Source: Allobosea sp. Tri-44 (lineage in GTDB: Bacteria > Pseudomonadota > Alphaproteobacteria > Rhizobiales > Beijerinckiaceae). From it: a stretch of DNA of 64,000 nucleotides. How positions within the stretch are numbered: position 1 is the stretch's first letter; each line of letters opens with the position of its first letter. The DNA lies in NCBI RefSeq assembly GCF_004123845.1, contig NZ_NBDP01000053.1, forward strand, positions 397,695 through 461,694. Reading direction: 5' to 3'. Both the position numbers and the translations under genes were made by a program. Below the pieces are notes generated by a model. The model searched no databases and was not told where the DNA came from. It saw only the letters and a list, made by a program, of their open reading frames with translations. Positions 54,825 to 63,920 of this stretch are shown in pieces.

Positions 54825-55235
54825 ATGACAACAGCCAAACAGGGGAGCGCCAGCCGCTCGCTTTTCACCCGCCTGTCGCAGACGACGAGCCATTGGGCGG
54901 GCAAGCCGCAGACTTTCTTCATCGCGCTCGCCATCATCGTCGTCTGGGCGCTGTCTGGACCGTTCTTCGGCTTCAACGACACTTGGCAGCTGGTGATCAA
55001 CACCTCGACGACGATCGTCACCTTCCTGATGGTGTTCATCATCCAGAACAGCCAGAACCGCGATACCGCGGCGATGCAGATCAAGCTCGACGAGCTGATC
55101 AACAAGATCGAAGGCGCGCGCGAGGAGCTGCTCGATCTCGAGGAGCTGGACGAGGACAAGCTCGAGGAGATGCGGCAGGAGTTCGAGGAACTGGCGCGCA
55201 AGGCACGCGCCGCTCGTGAAGGCCACTCCGCCTGA
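54825..55235 (+). CDS. low-affinity iron permease family membrane protein (PF04120)
   Basis: This 136-residue protein has two membrane helices (TFFIALAIIVVWALSGPFFG near residue 31, LVINTSTTIVTFLMVFIIQN near 56) followed by SQNRDTAAMQIKLDELINKI and a charged coiled tail, the pattern of the PF04120 family named after a yeast low-affinity iron transporter. Whether bacterial members move iron is doubtful. GGGGGA lies before the ATG. It follows the dehydrogenase gene by 72 bases. Confidence 0.86.
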   Translation: MTTAKQGSASRSLFTRLSQTTSHWAGKPQTFFIALAIIVVWALSGPFFGFNDTWQLVINTSTTIVTFLMVFIIQNSQNRDTAAMQIKLDELINKIEGAREELLDLEELDEDKLEEMRQEFEELARKARAAREGHSA

Positions 55236-55343
55236 TATCACCGATCGGCGGCCGCAAGTTTACCCAACTGGACGCCGGCAGGCGTCACGCTATCCTCCGT
55301 CGCGGAGCGCGCATTGCGGCGCGAATCGGCTGGGGACATTGCC

Positions 55344-57329
55344 ATGCGAGGGGCGGGTCGGCGCAGGCTTGGTCTGGCGATGCTGCTCTGGCTCGCGAGC
55401 ACGGCTGTTGGCGCGGCCGAACCGCTGCTCGATGTCCAGGATGTCGTGACGCTGCGCCGCCTCGAAACGGCAGGCTACGCGCTGGCTGATGTTCTCAATG
55501 CCGGCGGGGCCGACAGCACCGCCGCACTCGCTAGGGACAGCGCCGCTTTCAGGACGATTGCCAGCCATGTCGGCGAGGACGTCAGCGTGCTGCGTGCCGA
55601 GATGCTCGCCAATGGCCGCAAGCTCTACGAGGTCACCGACGGCAATGTCGGCCGGGTCATCGACCTGCGCTGGCTGCGCTCGCCGATCGCGCGGTTCCAG
55701 CTGACGGCCGTGGTCAACCGGCTCGACCGGCAGGACTTCGCCGCGCTCTCCGGCGAGGCCGGTTGCGGCGAGGTACGCCTGATCTACCGGCTCGCCTATG
55801 CCTTCGACGATGCGAAGCTGAAGCGCCGGCTGGCCTCGCGCCTGCCATTCACGCTCAACGCGGTCTTCAGCGTCGGGGCAGGCGAGGGTGGTTCCTGCCG
55901 AAAGGCCGCGCAAGCCTGGCTGATCGAACCCGGTAGCGACCCGGCCGTGCTGGCGCGACAGCTCGCCAGCGGACCGCTGGCGAAGGAACGGATCAGCCTC
56001 AAGCAGGTCGAGGTCAACGCCCAGATCGTGCGCTTCCCGTCCGGCATGGAGACGGAGTTCGGCGGGCAGGCCGCCTATCTCCAGCGCGTGTTCGCTGCTG
56101 GTCGGGGCGAGGGCGGCCTGACGCTCAAGCCCAAGCCGCTGGAAAACACGCCGGATGTGGCGCGGCTGAAGTCGGATGCGGCGCTGCGGCAGGGGCTGAT
56201 CGACTACGTCAGGGCCAATCTCCCGGCGATCGATGGCGGGGTCTATCAGGTTCCCGAGCGCTTCTTGGCGACGAAGGCGATCTCCTATTCGACCTTCGGC
56301 AGCGCCCGGTTGGCCAACCACCCTTTCACCGAAGCCGTTCCGGTGACCGCGCTGACGGGGCTCGATTTCGGCGCGACCCGGCTGGTGCGCAATGAGAGGG
56401 CGCTGCTGGAGCGGCTCGACAACGGCTCCTGCATGGGCTGTCATCAGGCTGGCGCCACCGCCGGGTTCCACATGTTTGGGCTCGACGACGGCTCGACCTC
56501 GGCGCTGAACCGGATCAAGACCGGCATATCCCCGCATTTCTATGCGGAAGGTTTTCGCCGCGCGGCCTATGTCGCAGCCGTAGCGGCTGGCACGGAGCCG
56601 GAACGCTACCGCCCGCCATCCTTCGCGTCGCCGGCGAACTGGCAGGCGGAGCGGCCCTTTACCTACATGCCTGCTGCACTGACCATGCCCTGCCTGACGG
56701 GTGAGAGCGCGAAAGCCTTTGGCGAAAGCTGGGCTTGCGCCGCAGGCTCGGTTTGCAAGCCGTTGGTCGAGAGCAAGGCGGTTGGAATCGAGCTCGGCCA
56801 GTGCGTCAGGCTGGACGAGGCCCGCAATTTCTCCGGCCAGCCCTGCCTGACCGGCGCGATCACCACCGCCGTCGGCAAGCCTTATCTCGACCGCTACCGC
56901 AAGACCGGCCAGTTCGGCGCCTTCGCCACCGGCTTCTCGCAGACCGCCTTCAACTGCCGGCCGGCCAAGATCGGCGTTCCCGCCGGGATGGCCTATCGCC
57001 AGTGCACGCCGGCCGATCGGACCTTCGCAGGCTTCGCCAATGGCAAGGTTCCCGACGAGATCTGCGGGCTCGCCGGCGGCAAGGCCTTCGACGATTGTGT
57101 CGCGACCAACCGGTTCGATGACTGTCTGTCAAAGGCGGTGACGCGCGGCAATCGCGGCACCTGCAGCGCCACCAGCTTCTGCCGCGAGGACTATATGTGC
57201 CAGGCGATCCCCGACGACGTGCCGGGTGCGACCACGACGGTCAAGGACTACGGCTTCTGTTCGCCGACCTATTTCCTGTTCCAGATGCGCATCGACGGCC
57301 ATCCCGATCCGCAGGCGGCGCGGCTTTAG
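55344..57329 (+). CDS. large secreted protein with one CXXCH heme site, unknown function
   Basis: The 661-residue protein has a signal peptide (GRRRLGLAMLLWLASTAVGA). One c-type heme motif, SCMGCHQAGATAGFHMFG, is near residue 374. The C-terminal third is very Cys-rich, with pairs such as CLTGESAKAFGESWACAAGS and SATSFCREDYMCQAIPDD. An N-terminal half with VTDGNVGRVIDLRWLRSPIA has no recognised domain. I cannot assign a family. It follows the formaldehyde genes and is convergent with an exported dioxygenase gene three bases away. A periplasmic redox role is plausible. Confidence 0.78.
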   Translation: MRGAGRRRLGLAMLLWLASTAVGAAEPLLDVQDVVTLRRLETAGYALADVLNAGGADSTAALARDSAAFRTIASHVGEDVSVLRAEMLANGRKLYEVTDGNVGRVIDLRWLRSPIARFQLTAVVNRLDRQDFAALSGEAGCGEVRLIYRLAYAFDDAKLKRRLASRLPFTLNAVFSVGAGEGGSCRKAAQAWLIEPGSDPAVLARQLASGPLAKERISLKQVEVNAQIVRFPSGMETEFGGQAAYLQRVFAAGRGEGGLTLKPKPLENTPDVARLKSDAALRQGLIDYVRANLPAIDGGVYQVPERFLATKAISYSTFGSARLANHPFTEAVPVTALTGLDFGATRLVRNERALLERLDNGSCMGCHQAGATAGFHMFGLDDGSTSALNRIKTGISPHFYAEGFRRAAYVAAVAAGTEPERYRPPSFASPANWQAERPFTYMPAALTMPCLTGESAKAFGESWACAAGSVCKPLVESKAVGIELGQCVRLDEARNFSGQPCLTGAITTAVGKPYLDRYRKTGQFGAFATGFSQTAFNCRPAKIGVPAGMAYRQCTPADRTFAGFANGKVPDEICGLAGGKAFDDCVATNRFDDCLSKAVTRGNRGTCSATSFCREDYMCQAIPDDVPGATTTVKDYGFCSPTYFLFQMRIDGHPDPQAARL

Positions 57330-57332
57330 GGC

Positions 57333-57929
57333 TCAGGCCGCCAGCACGAAGTCGAAGCGCCCGAGCTGACCGCCTTCGGCCGGGCGCAGGCTCATCAGCA
57401 GTTTTTGATCGAACAGGCCGTCGCGGCGGTTGCCGGGCTCGTCGGGAAAATAGAGCTGGGTGGTGAGCACCGGGCTCTGCGTACCGGCACGCACCTTCAC
57501 ATGAAGATGGCGGGTGCGGCCGGTATAGAGCCCCGGCGCGCGGGTGATGAACTGGTAGCGGCCCTGCTGGTCGGCGAACAGATGACCGCGGAAGCGAAAG
57601 CCGCGATTGTCGTACTGTCCGGATGTATCGGCATGCCAGAAATCGAGCAGGGCGCTGGGGACCGGTCGGCATTGCCGCGTCAGCACGAAGCCGCTGAGCA
57701 CCAGGAGAGTACCGTCGCCGTCGGCGCGCAGATCGGCGCGCTGCGGGGAAGAGGGGGTGAAGAAAGGGCCTTCGGTCTGGCGCGGGGTTGTAGTGGCGTG
57801 TCCCTCGCAGGCTGGGGTCGCCGGCAGTTCGACGCCTTGTGCGAATGCATCGGTGGGGAGGGTGAGACCCGCGAAGCCCGCTGCCGAGAGCTTCATGAGC
57901 AGGTCTCGGCGGCTTGGAGTGTCTGACAT
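57333..57929 (-). CDS. exported intradiol ring-cleavage dioxygenase-like protein
   Basis: This 198-residue protein begins after GGAGGGAAACC and has a Tat-type leader (SRRDLLMKLSAAGFAGLTLP). The fold matches the intradiol dioxygenase beta-sandwich: TEGPFF near residue 52, DFWHADTSGQYDNRGFRFRG near 94 and GLYTGRTRHLHVKV near 134. The two Tyr (GQYDN, GLYTG) and the HLH pair are the expected Fe(III) ligands. Exported members may cleave catechols outside the cytoplasm. Physiological substrate unknown. Confidence 0.86.
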   Translation of the reverse strand: MSDTPSRRDLLMKLSAAGFAGLTLPTDAFAQGVELPATPACEGHATTTPRQTEGPFFTPSSPQRADLRADGDGTLLVLSGFVLTRQCRPVPSALLDFWHADTSGQYDNRGFRFRGHLFADQQGRYQFITRAPGLYTGRTRHLHVKVRAGTQSPVLTTQLYFPDEPGNRRDGLFDQKLLMSLRPAEGGQLGRFDFVLAA

Positions 57930-58168
57930 GGTTTCCCTCCTCACGCCCTGCGGCGCCGCCATTCATGCCACGCCGGCAATGTCCGATTTTGGGCAAAGGC
58001 GATGCCTCGCCGAACTGTGATGGCGGGAGGCCCACTTGAGTCTCCTGTGGGCACATTGCGCCCATGTTCCCGCGCGCTAGCGATTGCCGGCGCTTTTTGG
58101 CAAGAGTTCCGCCCGCGAGGAATCGGCCGGCACAGGCGTTCCGTTCGACGAGACGGTGAGGGGACGGC

Positions 58169-59842
58169 ATGTCGACCGATATCGAGATCGCCCGCGCGGC
58201 GACACTGAAGCCCATCGGTGCGGTCGCCGAGGCGGCCGGCATTCCCGATGCGGCGCTGCACCCCTATGGCAAGTACATCGCCAAGGTCGACACCGGCGCG
58301 ATCCCGGATTTCGCCGAGAAGCCGGACGGCAAGCTTATCCTCGTCACCGCGATCAGCCCGACACCGGCCGGCGAAGGCAAGACCACGACGACGGTCGGCC
58401 TCGGCGACGGTCTGAAGCGCCTCGGCAAACGCACCATGATCGCGCTGCGCGAGCCCTCGCTCGGCCCCTGCTTCGGCCAGAAGGGCGGGGCGGCCGGCGG
58501 CGGCTATGCCCAGGTCGTGCCGATGGAGCAGATCAACCTGCACTTCACCGGCGATTTCCACGCCATCACCAGCGCGCACAACCTGCTGGCGGCGATGCTC
58601 GACAACCATGTCTATTGGGGCAACGGGCTCGATCTCGACGAGCGCCATGTCGCCTGGCGTCGCGTCGTCGACATGAACGACCGGGCGCTGCGCTCGATCG
58701 TCTCCTCGCTCGGCGGGGCGATGAACGGCTTTCCGCGCGAGGACGGTTTCGACATCACCGTCGCCTCGGAGGTGATGGCGATCTTCTGCCTTGCCGCCGA
58801 TCTCGCCGATCTGGAGGAGCGGCTCGGGCGCATCGTCATCGGTCGCACCCGCAGCAGGCGCCCGGTCACGGCGGCCGAGCTCAACGCCCAAGGCGCGATG
58901 ACCGTGCTGCTGCGAGATGCGCTGATGCCGAACCTGGTGCAGACGCTGGAGGGCACGCCCGCCTTCGTCCATGGTGGGCCCTTCGCCAATATCGCCCATG
59001 GCTGCAATTCGGTGATCGCGACCCGCGCCGCGCTGAAGCTCGCCGACTATGTCGTGACCGAGGCCGGCTTCGGCGCTGATCTCGGGGCCGAGAAGTTCTT
59101 CGACATCAAGTGCCGCAAGGCGGGCCTGAAGCCGGATGTCGCGGTGGTGGTCGCGACCGTGCGCGCCCTCAAGATGCATGGCGGCGTCGCGCGCGACATG
59201 CTCGGCACCGAGAACCTGAAGGCGCTGGAGGTGGGCCTTTCCAACCTCGCCCGCCATGTCGAGAACGTCAGAAAGTTCGGCGTGCCGGCGATCGTTGCGA
59301 TCAACCATTTCACCAGCGACAGCGCGGCCGAGCATGCGCTGATCCAGAATTTTTGCCGCAACCATCTCGGCGTCGAGGCGGTGATCTGCCGGCATTGGGC
59401 TGAGGGAGGGGCGGGCACCGAGGAGCTCGCGACCAAGGTCGCGGCGCTGACGGAGAGCGGCGAAGCCGATTTCGCGCCGCTCTATCCGGACGCGATGCCG
59501 CTGCGCCAGAAGCTCGAGACGATCGCACACGAAATCTACGGCGCTGCCGGCATCTCGATGGACGCCAAGGTCACCGCCCGCATCGCCGAGCTCGAAGCGG
59601 CCGGCTATGGCAACCTGCCGATCTGCGTGGCCAAGACGCAGTATTCCTTCTCGGCCGACCCGACGCTGCGCGGCGCGCCATCCGGCCACATCGTGCCGGT
59701 GCGCGAGCTCAGGCTCTCGGCCGGTGCCGGCTTCGTCGTCGCGATCTGCGGGGACATCATGACCATGCCCGGCCTGCCCCGCCAGCCGGCGGCGGAGCGC
59801 ATCTATATCGACGCGCACGGCCAGATCGAGGGGCTGTTCTAG
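58169..59842 (+). CDS. fhs: formate-tetrahydrofolate ligase
   Basis: The 557-residue enzyme activates formate with ATP and THF to 10-formyl-THF, feeding one-carbon units to purine and serine synthesis. It has the P-loop TPAGEGKTTTTVGLGDGLKR near residue 66, REPSLGPCFGQKGGAAGGGY near 94, HNLLAAMLDNHVYWGN near 134 and EAGFGADLGAEKFFDIKCRK near 297. Length matches the family. It probably consumes formate produced by the frmA route upstream, a functional link and not an operon. Confidence 0.96.
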   Translation: MSTDIEIARAATLKPIGAVAEAAGIPDAALHPYGKYIAKVDTGAIPDFAEKPDGKLILVTAISPTPAGEGKTTTTVGLGDGLKRLGKRTMIALREPSLGPCFGQKGGAAGGGYAQVVPMEQINLHFTGDFHAITSAHNLLAAMLDNHVYWGNGLDLDERHVAWRRVVDMNDRALRSIVSSLGGAMNGFPREDGFDITVASEVMAIFCLAADLADLEERLGRIVIGRTRSRRPVTAAELNAQGAMTVLLRDALMPNLVQTLEGTPAFVHGGPFANIAHGCNSVIATRAALKLADYVVTEAGFGADLGAEKFFDIKCRKAGLKPDVAVVVATVRALKMHGGVARDMLGTENLKALEVGLSNLARHVENVRKFGVPAIVAINHFTSDSAAEHALIQNFCRNHLGVEAVICRHWAEGGAGTEELATKVAALTESGEADFAPLYPDAMPLRQKLETIAHEIYGAAGISMDAKVTARIAELEAAGYGNLPICVAKTQYSFSADPTLRGAPSGHIVPVRELRLSAGAGFVVAICGDIMTMPGLPRQPAAERIYIDAHGQIEGLF

Positions 59843-59941
59843 CGGCCCGCCACATTCGTCAACGAAGTGTAAACCATATCGCGGCCACCATGCGCTCGTG
59901 CGATTCCGAACGTGTCGGAAGGCGCGGGAGATGCCGACCAG

Positions 59942-61693
59942 ATGAGTTTGCTGACCGCCTGGACCAATTCGGGCCTGAAGGCGCGTGTGCTCATGCTCGT
60001 CCTGGCGACGCTGGTCGCGATCGCGGTACCGGCCTCCGGCATCTTCCTCTGGATGGTCAATAGCACGGTGGTGAAGCTCGGCACTCTCTTCGCCGAGAAG
60101 CAGATCCTGTTCGACCGCTATCGTGGCCTGGAAGCGCTGATGCGCGAAGTCTCGCTGGCCGAGACAGTGGCGCGCGCCCCGGTGATCGTCGAATGGGCAC
60201 AGGACGAGACCGATCCGGAGAAGGCCAGGCGCGGCCTCGCCGAGCTCGAGCATTACCGCCTGTCCTTCACCGACCGCAGCTATTTCGCCGTCGTCGACAA
60301 GAGCGGCAACTACTACTTCAACGACAAGGACAACAGCTACGAGCGCAACCGGCTGCGCTACACCGTCTCGCCGAATGCTGCGCAGGATATCTGGTATTTC
60401 AAGACGCGGGCGCTCGGCAAAGGCTGCCATCTCAACGTCAATCGCGACGATGTGCTCTCCGTCACCAAGGTCTGGATCAACTGCATCATCCAGAAGGAGG
60501 GCAAGGTCCTCGGCCTGATCGGCACCGGCGTCGACCTGACCCGGTTCATCAAGGAGGTCGTCGAGTTCCCGCAGACCGGCGTGCAGAGCATGTTCGTCGA
60601 CCTGCAGGGCGCGGTGCAGGCGCATCGCGATCCGCGCGTCGTCGACTTCCACAGCCTGACCAAGGACGCCGCGGCCAAGAAGACGATCTTCCGCCTGCTC
60701 GACGAGGAGGGCGACCGCAAGGCGCTTTCCGATATGATGCAGCGCGTCGCCAGGGGTGAGGCGCTGGTGCTCTCCCGCTTCATGCAGATGGATGGGCACG
60801 AGGTGCTGGTCGGCGTCGGCTTCCTCGACCGGCTCGGCTGGTTCAACGTCACGGTGATGGATGTCGACGCCATCATCGACCGCAAGCTGTTCGCCCCGAT
60901 CGCCGGGCTGATGGTGGCGATCCTCATCGTGGCCGCCGGGCTGATGACCTTCCTGTTCAAGCGCAAGGTGCTCGACCGGCTGGCGTGGGTCGAGCAGGGC
61001 GTCGGCCGGGTCCGTGCCGGCGACTTCTCCGCCGTCGCGAAGGAGGAGGGCAATGACGAGATCGCCCGGCTGTCGCGGGCCTTCAACGAGATGGCCCAGG
61101 CCGTCGGCGACAATACCGGCCGGCTCGAGGCGATGGTCGCCGAGCGGACGCAGAAGCTCGAACAGCTGGCGCAGCATGATCCGCTGACGTCGGTGCTGAA
61201 CCGTCGCGGCTTCGAGGAGGTTTTCGCGCGCGAGCAGAACCGGGCCCGGCGCGATGGCAAGGCCTGCGGGCTCGTCATCGTCGATCTCGACCGCTTCAAG
61301 CTGGTCAATGACGGCTACGGCCACCATGCCGGTGACGAGGTGCTGATCGCCTGCGTGCGGCGGATGCTCTCGACCTTGCGCAGCTACGATGCCTGCGCCC
61401 GCTGGGGCGGCGACGAGTTCATCCTGCTGATCAGCGACAGCACGGCGGAGTCGCTCGCGATGATCGCAGCTAAGATCGCGACGCTGCTGCGCGAGGCGCC
61501 GGTCGCGCTCAGCGATGGCCGGGCCGTGCCGATGACGGCGAGTCTAGGCGCCGCCATGGCGCGTCCTGAAGACAGCCTGACCGATGCCGCCGCGCGCGCC
61601 GATGCGGCACTCTACCAGGTCAAGCGCAATGGCCGCGACGGCGTCGCGATCGACGAGCCGCAATCCGGCACGGCGTTGCGGCGGGTGGTCTAG
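59942..61693 (+). CDS. membrane diguanylate cyclase with periplasmic sensor (GGDEF)
   Basis: This 583-residue protein has a membrane segment near residues 12-38, a large periplasmic double-Cache-like sensor (about 40-310, with YFAVVDKSGNYYFNDKDNSY), a second segment near 315-340, a HAMP region (RAGDFSAVAKEEGNDEIARL), and a GGDEF domain. GGDEF is intact at residues 489-493, and an RSYD inhibitory site lies five residues before it, so the enzyme should make cyclic-di-GMP and be product-inhibited. The ligand is unknown. Confidence 0.9.
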   Translation: MSLLTAWTNSGLKARVLMLVLATLVAIAVPASGIFLWMVNSTVVKLGTLFAEKQILFDRYRGLEALMREVSLAETVARAPVIVEWAQDETDPEKARRGLAELEHYRLSFTDRSYFAVVDKSGNYYFNDKDNSYERNRLRYTVSPNAAQDIWYFKTRALGKGCHLNVNRDDVLSVTKVWINCIIQKEGKVLGLIGTGVDLTRFIKEVVEFPQTGVQSMFVDLQGAVQAHRDPRVVDFHSLTKDAAAKKTIFRLLDEEGDRKALSDMMQRVARGEALVLSRFMQMDGHEVLVGVGFLDRLGWFNVTVMDVDAIIDRKLFAPIAGLMVAILIVAAGLMTFLFKRKVLDRLAWVEQGVGRVRAGDFSAVAKEEGNDEIARLSRAFNEMAQAVGDNTGRLEAMVAERTQKLEQLAQHDPLTSVLNRRGFEEVFAREQNRARRDGKACGLVIVDLDRFKLVNDGYGHHAGDEVLIACVRRMLSTLRSYDACARWGGDEFILLISDSTAESLAMIAAKIATLLREAPVALSDGRAVPMTASLGAAMARPEDSLTDAAARADAALYQVKRNGRDGVAIDEPQSGTALRRVV

Positions 61694-61701
61694 GGGGAGG
61701 C

Positions 61702-61806
61702 GTCATTCTCGGGCGCAGCGAAGCGCAGACCCGAGAATCTCAGGACGCGAAGGCATTGAAAGAGCCTCATCCTGCCTGAGATGCTCGGGTCAAGCCCGAG
61801 CATGAC
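61702..61806. repeat. family-A intergenic repeat, copy 3
   Basis: It opens GTCATTCTCGGG and, after an insert CGCAGCGAAGCGCAGA, CCCGAGAATCTCAGG. It closes CCTGAGATGCTCGGG, CCCGAGCATGAC, like copy 2. The inner CTCAGG/CCTGAG pair forms the middle stem. It occupies the gap between the convergent diguanylate cyclase and idnD genes. Confidence 0.8.
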
Positions 61807-61815
61807 GATTGTTCT

Positions 61816-62853
61816 TCAGCCGAACACCAGCTGCACCTTCATCGCCTTCGACTTGTCGGCGGCGAGCTCGAAGGCTTCGACGGCGCGCTCGATCGGGATC
61901 GAGGCGGTGAGCAGCGGCGACAGGTCGATGCGGCCCGACGCGATCAGCTCGACCGCCCAGTCGAACTCCTCGTGGAAGCGAAAGGAGCCGCGCAGGTCGA
62001 ATTCCTTGGCGACGACGACGTTCATCGGAAGCGTGAAATTGCCGCCGACACCGATCTGGACGATGACCGCGCCGGGGCGCAGTGCGTCGAAGGCGCCGGT
62101 CAGGGCGTGCTGGTTGCCCGAGCATTCGAACATCACGTCGAAGGCGCCCTTCTGCGCGCCGTAATCGGCCTTCAGCCGCTCCGGCTCCGCCATCACGTTG
62201 ATCGCTGCCGTCGCGCCCATCTTCAGCGCGGTCGGAAGCGGGCCGTCGACGACGTCGGTGACGACGATCTCGGACGCGCCAGCGGCGCGCGCGGCGACGA
62301 CGGTCAATACGCCGATCGGGCCGGAGCCGGTGACGAGCACGCGCTTGCCCAGCAGCGCGCCGGCGCGCTTCACCGCACGCAGGCAGACCGCGAGTGGCTC
62401 GGCGAAGGCGGCCTGCGCCGCGCCGACATGGCTGGGCAGCTTCACTGCCTGGCGCTCCTCGATCACCAGCATCTCGCGGAAGCCGCCCTGGACATGGGGG
62501 AAGCGCATGGCGCTGCCGTAGAACAGCATGTCGAGGCAGTGCTGCTGCTGGCCGGCCTGGCAATAGCGGCAGCGACCGCAGGCCCGGCTTGGATTGACCG
62601 CGACGAGATCGCCCGGCTTCACCCGCGAGACCTCGCTGCCGACCGCCTCGACGATGCCGGCGATCTCATGGCCCAGGACCATCGGCTCGCGCACCCGGAT
62701 CGTGCCGAAGCCGCCATGGAGATAATAGTGCAGGTCGGAACCGCAGATGCCGCCGGCCTTGATCGCCACCTTGACGTCGAGCGGGCCGAGCTCCGGCACA
62801 GCCATTTCCTCGACCCGCAGGTCCTTCTCGGCATGGATCACGACGGCGCGCAT
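61816..62853 (-). CDS. idnD: L-idonate 5-dehydrogenase
   Basis: The 345-residue zinc dehydrogenase of the MDR family oxidises L-idonate to 5-keto-D-gluconate. Motifs: catalytic zinc site GGICGSDLHYYLHGG near residue 34, GHEIAGIVEAVG near 63, structural zinc CGRCRYCQAGQQQHC near 92, and NAD site VTGSGPIGVLTVVAARAAGA near 169. It is divergent from idnO, whose product reduces 5-ketogluconate to gluconate. ATG at 62853 fits the family start. Confidence 0.88.
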   Translation of the reverse strand: MRAVVIHAEKDLRVEEMAVPELGPLDVKVAIKAGGICGSDLHYYLHGGFGTIRVREPMVLGHEIAGIVEAVGSEVSRVKPGDLVAVNPSRACGRCRYCQAGQQQHCLDMLFYGSAMRFPHVQGGFREMLVIEERQAVKLPSHVGAAQAAFAEPLAVCLRAVKRAGALLGKRVLVTGSGPIGVLTVVAARAAGASEIVVTDVVDGPLPTALKMGATAAINVMAEPERLKADYGAQKGAFDVMFECSGNQHALTGAFDALRPGAVIVQIGVGGNFTLPMNVVVAKEFDLRGSFRFHEEFDWAVELIASGRIDLSPLLTASIPIERAVEAFELAADKSKAMKVQLVFG

Positions 62854-62901
62854 GGCGGAGTCTCCGTAAGCGGCAGCCATGCGGCTGCGGCATTGTCTAA
62901 T

Positions 62902-62913
62902 CGTTTTAAACCG
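62902..62913. promoter_or_regulatory. possible LacI-type operator between idnD and idnO
   Basis: CGTTTTAAACCG is a near-palindrome (10 of 12 positions symmetric) with CG at each outer edge, located in the 121-base divergent gap. LacI-family GntR/IdnR regulators control such genes elsewhere. No regulator gene is in view, so the call is tentative. Confidence 0.3.
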
Positions 62914-62974
62914 CTTACCCAACCCTTGAGACGCTAACAAGCGGCAAGTCAGGCCACGCTACCGGGAGGATAGG

Positions 62975-63742
62975 ATGTCGCTCAATCTGTTCAAGCTCGA
63001 TGGGCGCATCGCGCTGGTCACCGGCTCCGGCCAGGGCATCGGACTTGCGATTGCCGAAGGCCTTGCCGCGGCCGGCGCCCATGTCGTGCTGAACGGCCGC
63101 GATGCCGGAAAGCTTGAGAAGGCTCGCAGCGCCATCGCGGCGACCGGCCACAAGGCCTCGGTCGCCGCTTTCGACGTTACCGACCAGAAGGCGGTCGAGG
63201 CCGGCGTTGCAAAGGTGGAGGCCGAAATCGGGCCGATCGACATTCTGATCAACAATGCCGGCACGCAGAAGCGCGGCGCCTTCGTCGACTTTCCGGCCGA
63301 GGACTGGCACTTCCTGATGGCGACGAACCTGCACTCGGTGTTCTACGTCACCCAGGCGGTGGCCAAGCGCATGGCGCCGCGCAACCGTGGCAAGATCGTC
63401 AATATCGGCTCGGTGATGAGCAAGCTCGGCCGGCCGAGCATCGTGCCCTACACCGCGTCGAAGGGCGCCGTCAGCCTGATGACGCAGGGGCTCGCCGCCG
63501 AGCTCGGCAAGCACAACATCCAGGTCAACGCGATCGGCCCCGGCTATTTCGTTACCGAGCTCAACCAGGCCCTGCTCGCCGACGAGACCTTCTCGAACTG
63601 GGTGAAGAGCCGCGCTCCGGTCGGCCGCTGGGGCGAGACCAAGGAATTGGCGGGGGCGGCGATCTTCCTGTCCTCGGAAGCGTCCGACTACGTCAGCGGC
63701 CATCTGCTCATGGTCGATGGTGGGTTGACGGCGGTGGTGTGA
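62975..63742 (+). CDS. idnO: gluconate 5-dehydrogenase (SDR family)
   Basis: This 255-residue short-chain dehydrogenase has the cofactor motif LVTGSGQGIGLAIAEGLA near residue 15, NNAG in LINNAGTQKRGAF near 91, catalytic Ser-Tyr-Lys in IGSVMSKLGRPSIVPYTASK near 143, and PGYFVTELNQALL near 188. It interconverts 5-keto-D-gluconate and D-gluconate, completing the idonate route with the divergent idnD. GGGAGGAT precedes the ATG. Confidence 0.92.
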   Translation: MSLNLFKLDGRIALVTGSGQGIGLAIAEGLAAAGAHVVLNGRDAGKLEKARSAIAATGHKASVAAFDVTDQKAVEAGVAKVEAEIGPIDILINNAGTQKRGAFVDFPAEDWHFLMATNLHSVFYVTQAVAKRMAPRNRGKIVNIGSVMSKLGRPSIVPYTASKGAVSLMTQGLAAELGKHNIQVNAIGPGYFVTELNQALLADETFSNWVKSRAPVGRWGETKELAGAAIFLSSEASDYVSGHLLMVDGGLTAVV

Positions 63743-63778
63743 GGTCAGGCGTTACGTATTGGCGAAGGGCGCGGGGAA

Positions 63779-63814
63779 CCCTTCTCCCGTGTGGGAGAAG
63801 GGCAGGGATGAGGG
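63779..63814. repeat. family-B repeat, short copy 4
   Basis: CCCTTCTCCC, a GTGT loop and GGGAGAAGGG, then CAGGGATGAGGG. It has the hairpin and the terminal GATGAGGG of family B but lacks the variable inner hairpin. It lies 37 bases after idnO. Confidence 0.7.
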
Positions 63815-63920
63815 CTTGCCCTATCTGCAGAAGGCGCAGCGTCGCCGTTGCGTTTGAGTAATCAGCGGCGGTCCCTTGTAACTCTGATTTTGCCTCATCT
63901 GCTACACTGGCGGGTGCGGT

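Noticed and set aside
57941..61327. Open frame of over 1100 codons on the minus strand across fhs and the diguanylate cyclase
   Set aside because: It is antisense to two genes with clear family motifs. The translation is His/Asp/Gly/Arg-rich without domains, which is the usual mirror of GC-rich coding sequence.
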